DNA of 64,000 bases from Maritalea mediterranea (GTDB lineage Bacteria; Pseudomonadota; Alphaproteobacteria; Rhizobiales; Devosiaceae), in contig NZ_JAKGTI010000001.1 in assembly GCF_021568695.1 (NCBI RefSeq), forward strand, positions 372,001-436,000. Direction: 5' to 3'. Below the pieces are notes generated by a model. It was not told the origin of the DNA. It saw nothing but the letters and a program-made list of their open reading frames with translations, and searched no databases. Position numbers and translations under genes: made by a program. Shown piece after piece: positions 49,597 to 58,657 of the stretch. Numbering within the stretch: the first letter of the stretch is position 1; each line of letters begins with the position of its first letter.

Positions 49597-50650
49597 TTTG
49601 CAGCTCTCCTTGTTCCTGCATCACCAGTTGGGCCATGTGTGCGTTGGGGCCATTGGTGTTGATATAGGCTTGCAAAAGCGCTCGCCCGCGCGCGCCGGTT
49701 TTAACAAGGGTCTGTGCGGCATGAAACCGTACCCACCATTCCGGGTCGTCCAGCGTTTCAAGCAAGGTGGCATAGGCGCGGTCAACCTGCACCAAACCAA
49801 GCGAGGTGATGGCAGGCAGGCGTACGCTGGTAAACGCATCCTGCGCAAGCATCAAAAGGCTGTCGATGGCTTGCCCATCCTGCAGTTCGCCCAGCGCAAT
49901 CGCCACCGCACGACGCACCTGGGGTGATGAGTGGTTCGCATAGCCGGCGATCATCCGCCCCAATTGCAAATCGCCGACATTGCCCAAAGCCATCAGTACG
50001 GCAGCCAGCCAGTTCTCATCGCCCTGCTTGGGCAAAAGCTCCAGCAGATAGGGCACGCTGCGCGTGCCGAACTGGGTCAAAACATCCGCCATAAACGCCG
50101 CATTTGTGCGGGCGATGGCATGGAGGTGGTTAAACACTCTTTCGAGCTCTTCGCCATGGACCCGCCGCGCCAGACCGCGGAGGGCGGCGAGCTGTACATA
50201 TGGATCGGCGTGGGTCAAATGTTCAAACAAACAATCTTTGCTTTGGGCATCATCCAAATGGGCCATCAAGGTTAGAATTTGGATTTTGCGCCCCCGCCCC
50301 CCGTTCTGCAACATGGCGAGTAAGTCGGCGCGCCCAATCCAACGTTCGGCAATCTTGGCCATTTTTTCGGTTTCCGCTCCAGATACCGAGCGCACCATAT
50401 CGAGCGCCGCTGCCAGCACCATGCCATGGTCACGATGGCTTATGTCTGGTTTGAGTGCATCGCTCAAATCTATTGGGCTGTTCACTGCCAAAACCAAAAG
50501 CTGTTCGAGTTGCCTGCGCTGCTCCCCAAACCGTTGATCTACTTTGGGCATAAGGCCGCGTCGCACAACTAGAAAGATCAAGATCAACATCGCGCCAATT
50601 GCCAACAGGGCAGAGAGTGACCAGATGGCGGTAAGAATGCTTTCGCGCAA
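49589..50650 (-). CDS. Membrane-anchored HEAT-repeat protein
   Basis: 353 residues. One N-terminal membrane segment (about 5-28) is followed by a cytoplasmic solenoid with at least five repeats of about 30 residues, such as DPYVQLAALRGLARRV, SSPQVRRAVAIALGELQDGQAI, TSVRLPAITSLGLVQVDRAY and DPEWWVRFHAAQTLVKTGARG. HEAT repeats bind other proteins. It overlaps the glycosyltransferase gene, so it probably acts as its partner or scaffold. It has no enzymatic motif. Confidence 0.85.
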   Translation of the reverse strand: MRESILTAIWSLSALLAIGAMLILIFLVVRRGLMPKVDQRFGEQRRQLEQLLVLAVNSPIDLSDALKPDISHRDHGMVLAAALDMVRSVSGAETEKMAKIAERWIGRADLLAMLQNGGRGRKIQILTLMAHLDDAQSKDCLFEHLTHADPYVQLAALRGLARRVHGEELERVFNHLHAIARTNAAFMADVLTQFGTRSVPYLLELLPKQGDENWLAAVLMALGNVGDLQLGRMIAGYANHSSPQVRRAVAIALGELQDGQAIDSLLMLAQDAFTSVRLPAITSLGLVQVDRAYATLLETLDDPEWWVRFHAAQTLVKTGARGRALLQAYINTNGPNAHMAQLVMQEQGELQSA

Positions 50651-50677
50651 AAGTACTCTCCTCTATTGCGGCGCGGA

Positions 50678-51856
50678 TCAGGCCTGTCGGGCCGTGTCTT
50701 GCTGACGGTTGAGCAGGGTGGAACGTTCCAAAAGCCGTTGGCAGCGAAGCACCAGTTCATCCAGATTGAAGGGTTTGACCACATAGTCGGCCGCCCCAAA
50801 TTGAAGTCCCATCATGATGTCTTTATTGTCGCGTTTGGCGCTGAGCATCACCACGGGCGTGTCTTTGAAATTTTCTTTTTCCAGCGTTTTATGCAGAACG
50901 GCCATGCCTTCAAGTCCCGGCAGAATACGATCAAGAATGATAAGGTCGGGGTTGACTTTATCCATCTCGTCGAGGGCCACCAAACCATCGTCGAATGTAA
51001 CGCACTTTACCCCGAGCGTGCGAAACTTCGCTGTCAGCAAATTCTGCACAGCCGGGTCGTCATCCACTAGCATAATAGTCTGTTGCAGGTGATTTAGCCG
51101 TGTTTTCAGTTTTCTGGCGACCACCTCTGCATCAAAAGGCTTAATCACATAGTCAGCCGCCCCGGCAGTGAGAGATTCCAGCACGGCGTGCGGCTCTCCG
51201 CTGGCTGTGATCATCACCACATCCATATGCCTTAAGTCCGGCGACGCCTTTATCTGTTTCAACAGATCAAGTCCGCTCTTTTCACCTGGCATCTTATTGT
51301 CCAACAGCACCAGATCAAAGGCTTGTTCAGCCATATAGTGCTCCGCGTGCGCTGAATCTTCAGCCAACGTGCAACGGGCATATTCAGAGATGAATTGTTT
51401 GAGCAGGTCGCGTGTTTGCGGGTCATCATCAATAATCAACACTGACGGTAAGGTCGGCGCGTCGACAGCCTCAATGGCGTCGAACTGATCGTGTTCAGCG
51501 TCAGCATCGATTTCGACATCTTCCTGCTCAAATTGTTCACGGGCCTGAGCGCAGCATTCGAGCAAGTGCAACAGCGCCGGGTGGAGCAGGGCCTTGTCAA
51601 ATGACTGCCCATCGCGCACCAAGTCCTCAACAACACGCGCGGCCTCGCTGATTTGTGGAAATTGATAGGTGCGTCCGGTGCCGACCAGCTTATGCGCAGC
51701 AACCTCCAATGCGCTAAGATGACTGCCGACAAGTTGATCCGCATCCAGTTTTGCCAACGCGTCCAGAACCACATCCTCGCGCTGCCAGAGGTCTTTGATG
51801 TAAGTCCGGCGCAAAACATGCAAAGCTGCTGCGAATTTATCCATCTCATTTTGCAT
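50678..51856 (-). CDS. Phosphorelay protein: Hpt-REC-REC
   Basis: 392 residues. An Hpt-like helical domain (about 1-115) has its candidate His in AAHKLVGTGRTYQFPQIS (about residue 55). Two receiver domains follow: REC1 (about 138-255) with Asp in LLDNKMPG (about 186) and Lys in IKPFD, and REC2 (about 260-380) with Asp in LDRILPG (about 309) and VKPFN. There is no DNA-binding or enzymatic output domain, so it acts by protein contacts or phosphotransfer. It lies 27 bp upstream of the HEAT-repeat gene and 17 bp after the single-domain regulator. Confidence 0.85.
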   Translation of the reverse strand: MQNEMDKFAAALHVLRRTYIKDLWQREDVVLDALAKLDADQLVGSHLSALEVAAHKLVGTGRTYQFPQISEAARVVEDLVRDGQSFDKALLHPALLHLLECCAQAREQFEQEDVEIDADAEHDQFDAIEAVDAPTLPSVLIIDDDPQTRDLLKQFISEYARCTLAEDSAHAEHYMAEQAFDLVLLDNKMPGEKSGLDLLKQIKASPDLRHMDVVMITASGEPHAVLESLTAGAADYVIKPFDAEVVARKLKTRLNHLQQTIMLVDDDPAVQNLLTAKFRTLGVKCVTFDDGLVALDEMDKVNPDLIILDRILPGLEGMAVLHKTLEKENFKDTPVVMLSAKRDNKDIMMGLQFGAADYVVKPFNLDELVLRCQRLLERSTLLNRQQDTARQA

Positions 51857-51873
51857 GTTGGTGCACCTGATCT

Positions 51874-52290
51874 TTATTCCGCATGCGGTTGTTGTTGATC
51901 TAAAATTGTTTGTACTTGCTCGGACAGCATCATTGGATCGAACGGCTTGGATATGACCTGTGACGCCCCTAGCGCCAGATAGGCTTCAACTTCTTGCGGT
52001 TGCACGCGTGCGGTCATGAAAACCACGGGCAGGTCTTTGCAATTCGGCAATTTCTGAATTTGTTTCAGCGTGGAAGGTCCACCCATATTCGGCATCATCA
52101 CATCCAGCAGCACCAAATCGGGACGCCCTTTTTGCAGCCATTCAAGGGCTTCAACCCCGCTGTTGCAACAGCTTACTTGAAACCCTCCAATTGCCTCGAG
52201 CGAAGTTTTGGCAATGCTTAAGATATCCTGCTCGTCATCGACACACAGAATATGGCCTGTTGCTATCTCAGTTTGTTGTGCTGCACCCAT
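51874..52290 (-). CDS. Single-domain response regulator
   Basis: 138 residues, only a receiver domain: acidic pocket CVDDEQD (17-22), phosphorylation Asp in LLDVMMPNMGG (about 63), Thr in FMTARV and Lys in ISKPFD. No output domain, CheY-like. It is 8 bp after the sensor kinase gene and is its most likely direct partner. Confidence 0.9.
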   Translation of the reverse strand: MGAAQQTEIATGHILCVDDEQDILSIAKTSLEAIGGFQVSCCNSGVEALEWLQKGRPDLVLLDVMMPNMGGPSTLKQIQKLPNCKDLPVVFMTARVQPQEVEAYLALGASQVISKPFDPMMLSEQVQTILDQQQPHAE

Positions 52291-52298
52291 CTTTTTTC

Positions 52299-55200
52299 CT
52301 ATCCAGCTTTTTGCAGTGCTTTTGCGCTGTCTGTGTCATGACGTTGAAGTTTGAATTCGACCCAGAAAACGGTTTCTACACCGGGCTCTGAGGCATAACC
52401 GATTTCACCACCCATTTGCTCAACCAATTGTTTGGAAATCATCAGTCCAAGGCCGGTGCCGCTCTTTTCCCGGGTCGTGGAGGAGTCAGCTTGAGCGAAT
52501 TTGGTGAAAATTCGGTTCCGAAACTCATTGGAAATGCCAATGCCGTTATCGATGACGCTGATCCGAGCGGTGTCGCTATACTGTTTGGCACAGACACGCA
52601 CCGTGCCACCGGCTTTGGAGAATTTTACCGCATTGGAAATGAAATTGGACAGGACCTGATTGAGCCGCCATTCATCGACGTTAATTGTCAAGTCGTCTGA
52701 AACGGGTTCAAGTACCAGATCTGCCTCAAAAGTGGACGCATAGGATTTATTGTCTTCCACAATGTGCTGCAGGCTGTTGGCCAAGTTGACGTCGACCATC
52801 TTGTAATGCATGCCGCCATTGCCAAGTTTTTCCATATCCAGAATGTCGTTGACCAGCCCGATCAAGCGCGAACTGTTGCGTTGGGCGATGGTTAAAAGGC
52901 CATGCACGCGCGGCGAAATCTCATCTTTAAACGCGCCGATGATGAGCGAGAGGGAGCCGGAAATAGAGGTGATCGGTGTACGCAATTCGTGACTAACTGT
53001 AGCAATGAACTCGTTCTTGATACGCTCCATTTCCTTGCGCTCAGTCATATTGATGATCTGCGCAATAAAATAGTCAGGTTCATCGCTGGCCTTCGTTACA
53101 ACCGACATATTCACTTCGGTAAATACCACCCGGCCCGACTTGGCGATCAGGCGTGTTTCAATTGAAGCTGTTTCGTCCTTATGGGCCAACAGCTCAGACA
53201 TTTGCGACTTGTTCTGAGCTTGGTCGTCGGGATGTGCCAGGTCGAATAAATTGAGCTCGAGCAGTTCCTGTTCATTATATCCCAAGAGTTCCTGCACTGC
53301 CTGATTGACGCGCAGAAGTTGCCCTTCGGGTGAAAATGTAAATGCGCCGATAGGTGCTTGTTCCATGGTCTGACGGAATGTCTTCTCGCTCAGCTCCAAT
53401 GCTCTTTGCGCTACGACCTGATCAGTAATATCGCGCACGCTGGCAACATAGCGGCGGGAATCCCCGATTTTAACGGTACTGGCGGCCAGTTCCATTGGAA
53501 AAATAGTGCCATCGCTCCGACGACCAGAAATGGTAATGCCGCCGGCCATCACCTTTTCGTCAAACTGGAAATCGGAAGCGGCAATATAGGCTTCATATTT
53601 TGCACGGTCATGTTTGGCCAACAGCGTTGCGAAGGGCTTGCCCAGCACATCCTCGCTCTTGTGGCCGAATATCCGTTCAGCAGAAGGGTTGAAGGCCAAA
53701 ATGCGTCCACCGGATGACAGTTCAACAATACCGTCGACCACCGTATCCAACACCGCCTGTAGTCCACCGCGCGCCTTGTTGATTTCCTCGGTCTTGCGAT
53801 CAACCTCTGTCTGAATGCTGGCAGCGCGATGAGCAATGGATACCAGCATCAGGCCGAGCAAGCCGCCAATCACAATGCCGGTAATCAGAATAAGTTCGGC
53901 TTGGAAGTCGATCGTAGTGGTCTCAAAGCTTTTTGTGCTGACCCATTCAATCGTCCAATCCTGTTGCATAATATTGAACGTCGCGGATTTTTTATAGATC
54001 GGCTGATTGTCCGGCGTTGCATCCAAACGGCCATCTTCTGTAAAGATCAGCTTGGTCACGTCTGCCGTGGCTCCATCATAGATGTTGATGCCAATGCGCT
54101 CGCCTTGGCTGGCGGTGAGATCTCCGAGGAGATTCTTGCCGATAAAGGGAGCGTAGACCCAACCGAGTAGATCGGTTTCAGGGTCCGTGTCTTGGTCAAA
54201 CACGCCGGTGGAATAGATGGGAAATAGCAGCAGAAAGCCTGGCGTCTGTTCCGCATCTTGCACGAGCAAAATGCGTTGGGTAATGGCAGATTTACCGGTT
54301 CTTGCCGCCAGTTCGGCAGCTGTTTTTCGGTTGGTTTCAAACGCAATATTCAAACCAAGCGCGGGACCGTTGATGGCCAACGGTTCAATATAATTGATGA
54401 TATAATAAGTATCGTGCGTAACTTCTGGATGTGACTTGAAGTCAGGGACCCCACTTTTGCGCTGTGCCGCAATAAAGGCGTCAACTTCGCGTGCAGGTAC
54501 CCGATCAATATAGCCGATACCGTTGATGCCCGGATAACGATTGACCACATCAAGTGCGTTCACATATTCCCGCCATTCCTGGCGCGACACCTCGGTTGAG
54601 GCATAAAAAAGGCCTGCCCCGCCCAAAATAGCGTCTTCGTAGGACAAAAGGCGATTTTTGAGGGCCTTTTCGCTTTCTTCAGCCAACGCATCAAAGCGCT
54701 CATTGTTTTTATCCATCAGGCTGGTGCTGGTCGTGTACCAAGCGAAAATAGTGGTGCCAAAAATTGCTAGGATCAGCACCAATATAGCCAAATATTCGCG
54801 TCGGTTTCGCGTCTTGTTGGTGTCCTGAAAATACTTCAGCTGCACTTTGCCCACAATCAGCGGGATGAAGGCGATGATGCCTAAACAATTTGCTCCAAAA
54901 AGTCTGACAGCTGTTAGGGCCAAGCTTTCATCACCTTTGGCCCCAAACTGCTGAATTGCCCATGCGGGCAGCACTGCGAGGGCGGCGCAAACAAGCGTTG
55001 TGAGAAATATCTGTTGTGATTTGCTTTGCCCAAGTCGTTTGCTCATCTTCGCCATCAGGGTTTTTCGGATCAGACGAGACGCCAATCCCGCCGTGATGAG
55101 TGCGTAAATTGAAATTGCCAGGATGGTGATATTTGCAAAAATTGCCCCGCCAAGTGCGCCCGCCATGCCGATGTAAAGCAAAAATCCTGCCGCAGTGCCA

Positions 55201-55382
55201 ATACCGAAGGGAATGGCGCATTTTTTGGAACAGGAAAGAAACATCCATGTCGCGATGCCAGTGGGCAGCCAGAGCAGCGGTAGGGTCGAATAGGGCGTGT
55301 TTAACGCCAAGCTGACAATGGTGCCGAACCCGACTAGCCCAGAATAAAGAACAAACTTGCGAAGATCAAAACGGGCGCTCAT
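52299..55382 (-). CDS. Sensor histidine kinase: MASE1-CHASE-PAS-PAS-HisKA-HATPase
   Basis: About 1027 residues. The N-terminal MASE1-type domain (about 1-190) has eight or so membrane segments and LLWLPTGIATWMFL. A CHASE sensor domain (about 235-440) has GLFYASTEVSRQEWREYVNAL and GINGIGYIDRVPAREVDAF. After a further membrane segment come two PAS domains (about 525-770), the H box ATVSHELRTPITS (His about 798), and the ATPase domain with SNFISNAVKFS, DNGIGIS and SGTGLGLMISKQLV. It has no receiver or Hpt domain; these are supplied by the two genes downstream. The ATG at 55382 has AAGGA upstream; an in-frame TTG at 55400 is unlikely. The signal sensed is unknown. Confidence 0.9.
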   Translation of the reverse strand: MSARFDLRKFVLYSGLVGFGTIVSLALNTPYSTLPLLWLPTGIATWMFLSCSKKCAIPFGIGTAAGFLLYIGMAGALGGAIFANITILAISIYALITAGLASRLIRKTLMAKMSKRLGQSKSQQIFLTTLVCAALAVLPAWAIQQFGAKGDESLALTAVRLFGANCLGIIAFIPLIVGKVQLKYFQDTNKTRNRREYLAILVLILAIFGTTIFAWYTTSTSLMDKNNERFDALAEESEKALKNRLLSYEDAILGGAGLFYASTEVSRQEWREYVNALDVVNRYPGINGIGYIDRVPAREVDAFIAAQRKSGVPDFKSHPEVTHDTYYIINYIEPLAINGPALGLNIAFETNRKTAAELAARTGKSAITQRILLVQDAEQTPGFLLLFPIYSTGVFDQDTDPETDLLGWVYAPFIGKNLLGDLTASQGERIGINIYDGATADVTKLIFTEDGRLDATPDNQPIYKKSATFNIMQQDWTIEWVSTKSFETTTIDFQAELILITGIVIGGLLGLMLVSIAHRAASIQTEVDRKTEEINKARGGLQAVLDTVVDGIVELSSGGRILAFNPSAERIFGHKSEDVLGKPFATLLAKHDRAKYEAYIAASDFQFDEKVMAGGITISGRRSDGTIFPMELAASTVKIGDSRRYVASVRDITDQVVAQRALELSEKTFRQTMEQAPIGAFTFSPEGQLLRVNQAVQELLGYNEQELLELNLFDLAHPDDQAQNKSQMSELLAHKDETASIETRLIAKSGRVVFTEVNMSVVTKASDEPDYFIAQIINMTERKEMERIKNEFIATVSHELRTPITSISGSLSLIIGAFKDEISPRVHGLLTIAQRNSSRLIGLVNDILDMEKLGNGGMHYKMVDVNLANSLQHIVEDNKSYASTFEADLVLEPVSDDLTINVDEWRLNQVLSNFISNAVKFSKAGGTVRVCAKQYSDTARISVIDNGIGISNEFRNRIFTKFAQADSSTTREKSGTGLGLMISKQLVEQMGGEIGYASEPGVETVFWVEFKLQRHDTDSAKALQKAG

Positions 55383-55617
55383 TTGCGCAATCCTTAACAA
55401 TATTAAGTTGCGGCAACATGCGAGACGCCACCTGATTAATTATTTCGAGTTAAAACGTTTTCTTTAGAGTTAATCTCGCGTTCTCTGGATTTTATTATAG
55501 TTAATAATTTGTAAATATTTAAAAATGTCATTTTTGCTTAGAAATAAAAGTAAAAGGTCGCAACCAATATAAGCGTTTTCACCTCTATTCATGAAGGTGT
55601 GCAACAGTAGGTATGTG

Positions 55618-56010
55618 ATGGCTACAATTCTAATTATTGATGATGATCCGCAAATAATCGAATTCTTGAGTAAATTGTTGACCGGCGAGGGGTATCGTGT
55701 TTTGGCGAAGCAAAGCGGCCAAGGCGGGTTGGATATTCTAAAGACCATCATCCCCGACGCAATCATCGTGGATGTGATGATGCCGATGATCGACGGCTAC
55801 CAATTCCTATGGCATTTGCGGTCATCAGAGGCCACGGCAAGCATTCCAACGATGATGCTTACCTCACGCGCGAGCAAAAACGATATTCAATATGGAAAGT
55901 CGTTGGGTGCAGACATGTATTTGGCCAAACCGCCGCAACCCGAAGAATTGATTGGAGCGGTTAAATCCATGACCATGATGCTGGCAGAAACCCGCCGCCA
56001 GGCGGGCTAG
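55618..56010 (+). CDS. Single-domain response regulator
   Basis: About 130 residues, receiver only: DDDPQ (8-12), phosphorylation Asp in VDVMMPMIDGY (about 52), Thr in MLTSRAS and Lys in AKPPQPEEL. It is divergent from the large sensor kinase, 235 bp away, and not in its operon. An upstream in-frame start at 55591 is possible; the ATG at 55618 has AGTAGGTA upstream and opens directly into the domain. Confidence 0.88.
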   Translation: MATILIIDDDPQIIEFLSKLLTGEGYRVLAKQSGQGGLDILKTIIPDAIIVDVMMPMIDGYQFLWHLRSSEATASIPTMMLTSRASKNDIQYGKSLGADMYLAKPPQPEELIGAVKSMTMMLAETRRQAG

Positions 56011-56548
56011 CGTTTCAGTTGCATGGGCTCCGCGCGTTTGATCAAACTCGATCCGCAATGCCCTTTGACGAGCGCAGCATGACGCCGGTTGCCATAGGTT
56101 AACTGCAGAATGGCATATAGCGACCGGTTATCTGCGCGTGGCCGTTAGCAACCGTCAGGTGTGAACTTTGGCTGTAGGGCCAATGGGGCAGGTAATGGAA
56201 AAAAGCGTCTCGACTATTTCTTAATGAAAGAAGGCCATGCCGCCAGAAATGCAGTAGGCGCTTCCCTTGGTTGGTTCATAGACGAGGTGGTGGTGAAAAG
56301 ATGTGCCGTTGTGATCTGGCAGCGACAATACGCGATGTCTTTTTGCCAGTTTCTTCGGTCACGTTGATATTTTTGTGATAGTACCTTCGTCATTTCGGGC
56401 CAGCTTTGCTGATTAAATGTCCTGAAATCCTAACGGTCAAAAATCAAAATATAATCGTTTATATTTTTGTTGAGGTGTGCCATATAGAGGATCAGATTTT
56501 GATTCCTATAGCGCTCAATTTTGCGTTTAGAGGCTGTGAGGTGAGTAT
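56011..56548. other. Intergenic region upstream of the beta-galactosidase gene
   Basis: About 540 bp without a convincing gene; the short frames at 56161-56367 and 56406-56675 have no family resemblance or ribosome site. The last 100 bp are AT-rich and hold the box CGTTTATATTTTTG shared with the ABC transporter promoter. Confidence 0.5.
56456..56469 (+). promoter_or_regulatory. Shared box, copy 1 (beta-galactosidase promoter)
   Basis: CGTTTATATTTTTG, identical over 14 bases to the copy before the ABC ATPase gene at 58619-58632. It lies 80 bp upstream of the GH42 start. Confidence 0.5.
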
Positions 56549-58507
56549 ATGCTTGAGTTGGGTGTGTGTTATTATCCGGAACAATGGCCGGAAAAAATGT
56601 GGCAACGCGATGCTCAGCGGATGGTTGATCTTGGCCTCACTTGGGTGCGGATTGGTGAGTTTGCTTGGTCGCTGATCGAGGAAGAAGAAGGCGTTTTTAA
56701 CTGGGATTGGCTGGATCGCGCCGTCGATATTTTGGGGAAAGCTGGATTGAAAGTGGTCATGTGCACCCCGTCAGCTGCGCCGCCAAAATGGTTGGTCGAT
56801 AAACATCCAGAAATTCTGCCGGTTGATGCGCAGGGTCGTGTGCGCAAATTTGGCGCCCGTCGGCACTATTGTTTTTCAAGCAACATTTATCGCGAGCATG
56901 CTGTGCGCATTGCTGCGGCCTACGCCAAACGCTATGGCGCTAACCCCATTGTTAAAGCGTGGCAAATTGACAATGAATATGGTGATCACGACACCATTCA
57001 TAGCTATTCAGAAAATGCAAAAAAAGCCTTCCAAAGCTGGCTTGCCAACCGCTACCAGAATATTGATGCGCTGAATCAGGCGTGGGGTACGGTATTTTGG
57101 AGCATGAAATATAATCGTTTTGATCAGATTGAATTGCCCAATAGTTTGGTGGAAGAACCCAGCCCGACCCACCTGCTAGACTATCAGCGTTTTGCCTCAG
57201 ACGAGGTGATCAAATTCAACCGAGCGCAAGTCGATATCGTGCGCAAATATGCGCCGGGTCGTCCGGTGACCCACAATTTCATGGGGCACAACTCAGATTT
57301 TGATCATTATAAAGTGGGGCAAGACTTGGACTTTGCGTCCTGGGACAGTTACCCGATGGGCGCACTCATTCACGGGAAAATGGATGAGGCTGAAAAAGCG
57401 CAAATGCTCCGCACCGGCATCATCGACCAGCCAGCGTTTAACAACGATCTATACCGACAGGCCGGGCAGGGGCGTGCTTGGATTATGGAGCAGCAACCAG
57501 GCCCCGTAAACTGGGCGGCACACAACCAGTCGCCCCACGATGGGATGGTGCGACTTTGGACGTGGTTGGCCTTTGCGCATGGCATTGACGTGGTCGTCTA
57601 CTTTCGTTGGCGGCAATCGAAGTTCGCGCAGGAACAATTCCATGCTGGCCTGCTCTTGCCCAATGATGAGCCGGATCAAGCCTTTTTTGAAGTCGCGCAG
57701 GTGGCCAAAGAAGTGGCGCGCTTGCCCAACAATATCGCGGACCGCACAACCGCGAAGGTCGCGCTGATGCTCGATTATGCGTCCCGTTGGGCATCTCTAA
57801 GTCTGCCGCAAGGTGCGGATTATTCTAGCGCCCGCAATATGATGAATTGGTATCAGGCCTTGTCCGCCAGAGGCGTGGATGTCGACATTGTGGGCCCGCA
57901 CAACGATTTAACGGCCTATGCGCTCGTGATCCTGCCGGACATGATTTTGGAAGACACGGACGTTGCGCAAAAGCTGGCAGCGAGCAAGGCAAAGGTCTAT
58001 CTCGGCGCGCGCTCGGGCAGCAAAACTCAAAATATGCATATACCTGACAATTTGCCGCCCGGGGCATTTGCGCAATTGATTGATGTGAAAGTGAAGCGGG
58101 TTGAGTCTTTGCCGGCATATAATCTGGATCGTGTCGAAATAGATGGTGAAGATTTCTCTCTCGGAAATTGGCGTGAATGTGTTGAAAGCGATGAACCGGT
58201 GTTGGCGCGCTTTAAGTCAAATCATAGAGATCAGTCTCCAGCCCTGCTCGGAAATGAAAAGTGCTGGTATGGCGCCGCAAACTTTTCTGGAGGCGCGCTG
58301 GACCGGGTGGTCGAGAAGCTGCTGGCGTGGGCGGATGTGCCTAGCTCGGTTTTGAATGCGAATGTGCGGATCACACAAAGAGGTCCGCTAAGCTTCGCCT
58401 TCAATTTCGGCGAGGACGCTGTCGATATCAAAGTGCCAGCAGATGCTAAGATATTGCTGGGCGAGGCAAAAGTCGGGCCGCGCGACCTGGTCATTTGGCG
58501 CGAATAG
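56549..58507 (+). CDS. Beta-galactosidase, glycoside hydrolase family 42
   Basis: 652 residues. The start MLELGVCYYPEQWPEKMWQRDAQRMVDLGLTWVRIGEFAWSLIE is typical of GH42. The acid/base Glu is in WQIDNEYGDHD (about residue 143) and the nucleophile Glu in WIMEQQPGPVNW (about 314). A trimerisation domain (about 390-590) and a small C-terminal beta domain follow. There is no signal peptide, so it acts in the cytoplasm on imported galactosides. GAGGTGAG precedes the ATG. It is followed by a carbohydrate ABC transporter about 150 bp downstream, preceded by the same 14-bp box. Confidence 0.93.
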   Translation: MLELGVCYYPEQWPEKMWQRDAQRMVDLGLTWVRIGEFAWSLIEEEEGVFNWDWLDRAVDILGKAGLKVVMCTPSAAPPKWLVDKHPEILPVDAQGRVRKFGARRHYCFSSNIYREHAVRIAAAYAKRYGANPIVKAWQIDNEYGDHDTIHSYSENAKKAFQSWLANRYQNIDALNQAWGTVFWSMKYNRFDQIELPNSLVEEPSPTHLLDYQRFASDEVIKFNRAQVDIVRKYAPGRPVTHNFMGHNSDFDHYKVGQDLDFASWDSYPMGALIHGKMDEAEKAQMLRTGIIDQPAFNNDLYRQAGQGRAWIMEQQPGPVNWAAHNQSPHDGMVRLWTWLAFAHGIDVVVYFRWRQSKFAQEQFHAGLLLPNDEPDQAFFEVAQVAKEVARLPNNIADRTTAKVALMLDYASRWASLSLPQGADYSSARNMMNWYQALSARGVDVDIVGPHNDLTAYALVILPDMILEDTDVAQKLAASKAKVYLGARSGSKTQNMHIPDNLPPGAFAQLIDVKVKRVESLPAYNLDRVEIDGEDFSLGNWRECVESDEPVLARFKSNHRDQSPALLGNEKCWYGAANFSGGALDRVVEKLLAWADVPSSVLNANVRITQRGPLSFAFNFGEDAVDIKVPADAKILLGEAKVGPRDLVIWRE

Positions 58508-58605
58508 CGACCAGAGCAATTGGCGCTCCTACATAACCTATTGTAATAAAATCATAAAAATTTGTGGTTCACATCAATTCTAAATTAATTGAATTAATAC
58601 TTTAC

Positions 58606-58632
58606 AACTTAAGTTAAACGTTTATATTTTTG
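58606..58632 (+). promoter_or_regulatory. Shared box, copy 2, with palindromes (ABC transporter promoter)
   Basis: CGTTTATATTTTTG (58619-58632) is identical to copy 1. Here its first half completes a perfect palindrome TAAACGTTTA (58615-58624), with a central CG as in LacI-family operators. A second palindrome, AACTTAAGTT (58606-58615), abuts it. Confidence 0.5.
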
Positions 58633-58657
58633 ACAAATGCCGGGAGAAGGATGGGAC

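Noticed and set aside
56161-56675. Two short ORFs upstream of the beta-galactosidase gene
   Set aside because: No ribosome site or recognisable domain; the second runs into the GH42 gene in another frame.
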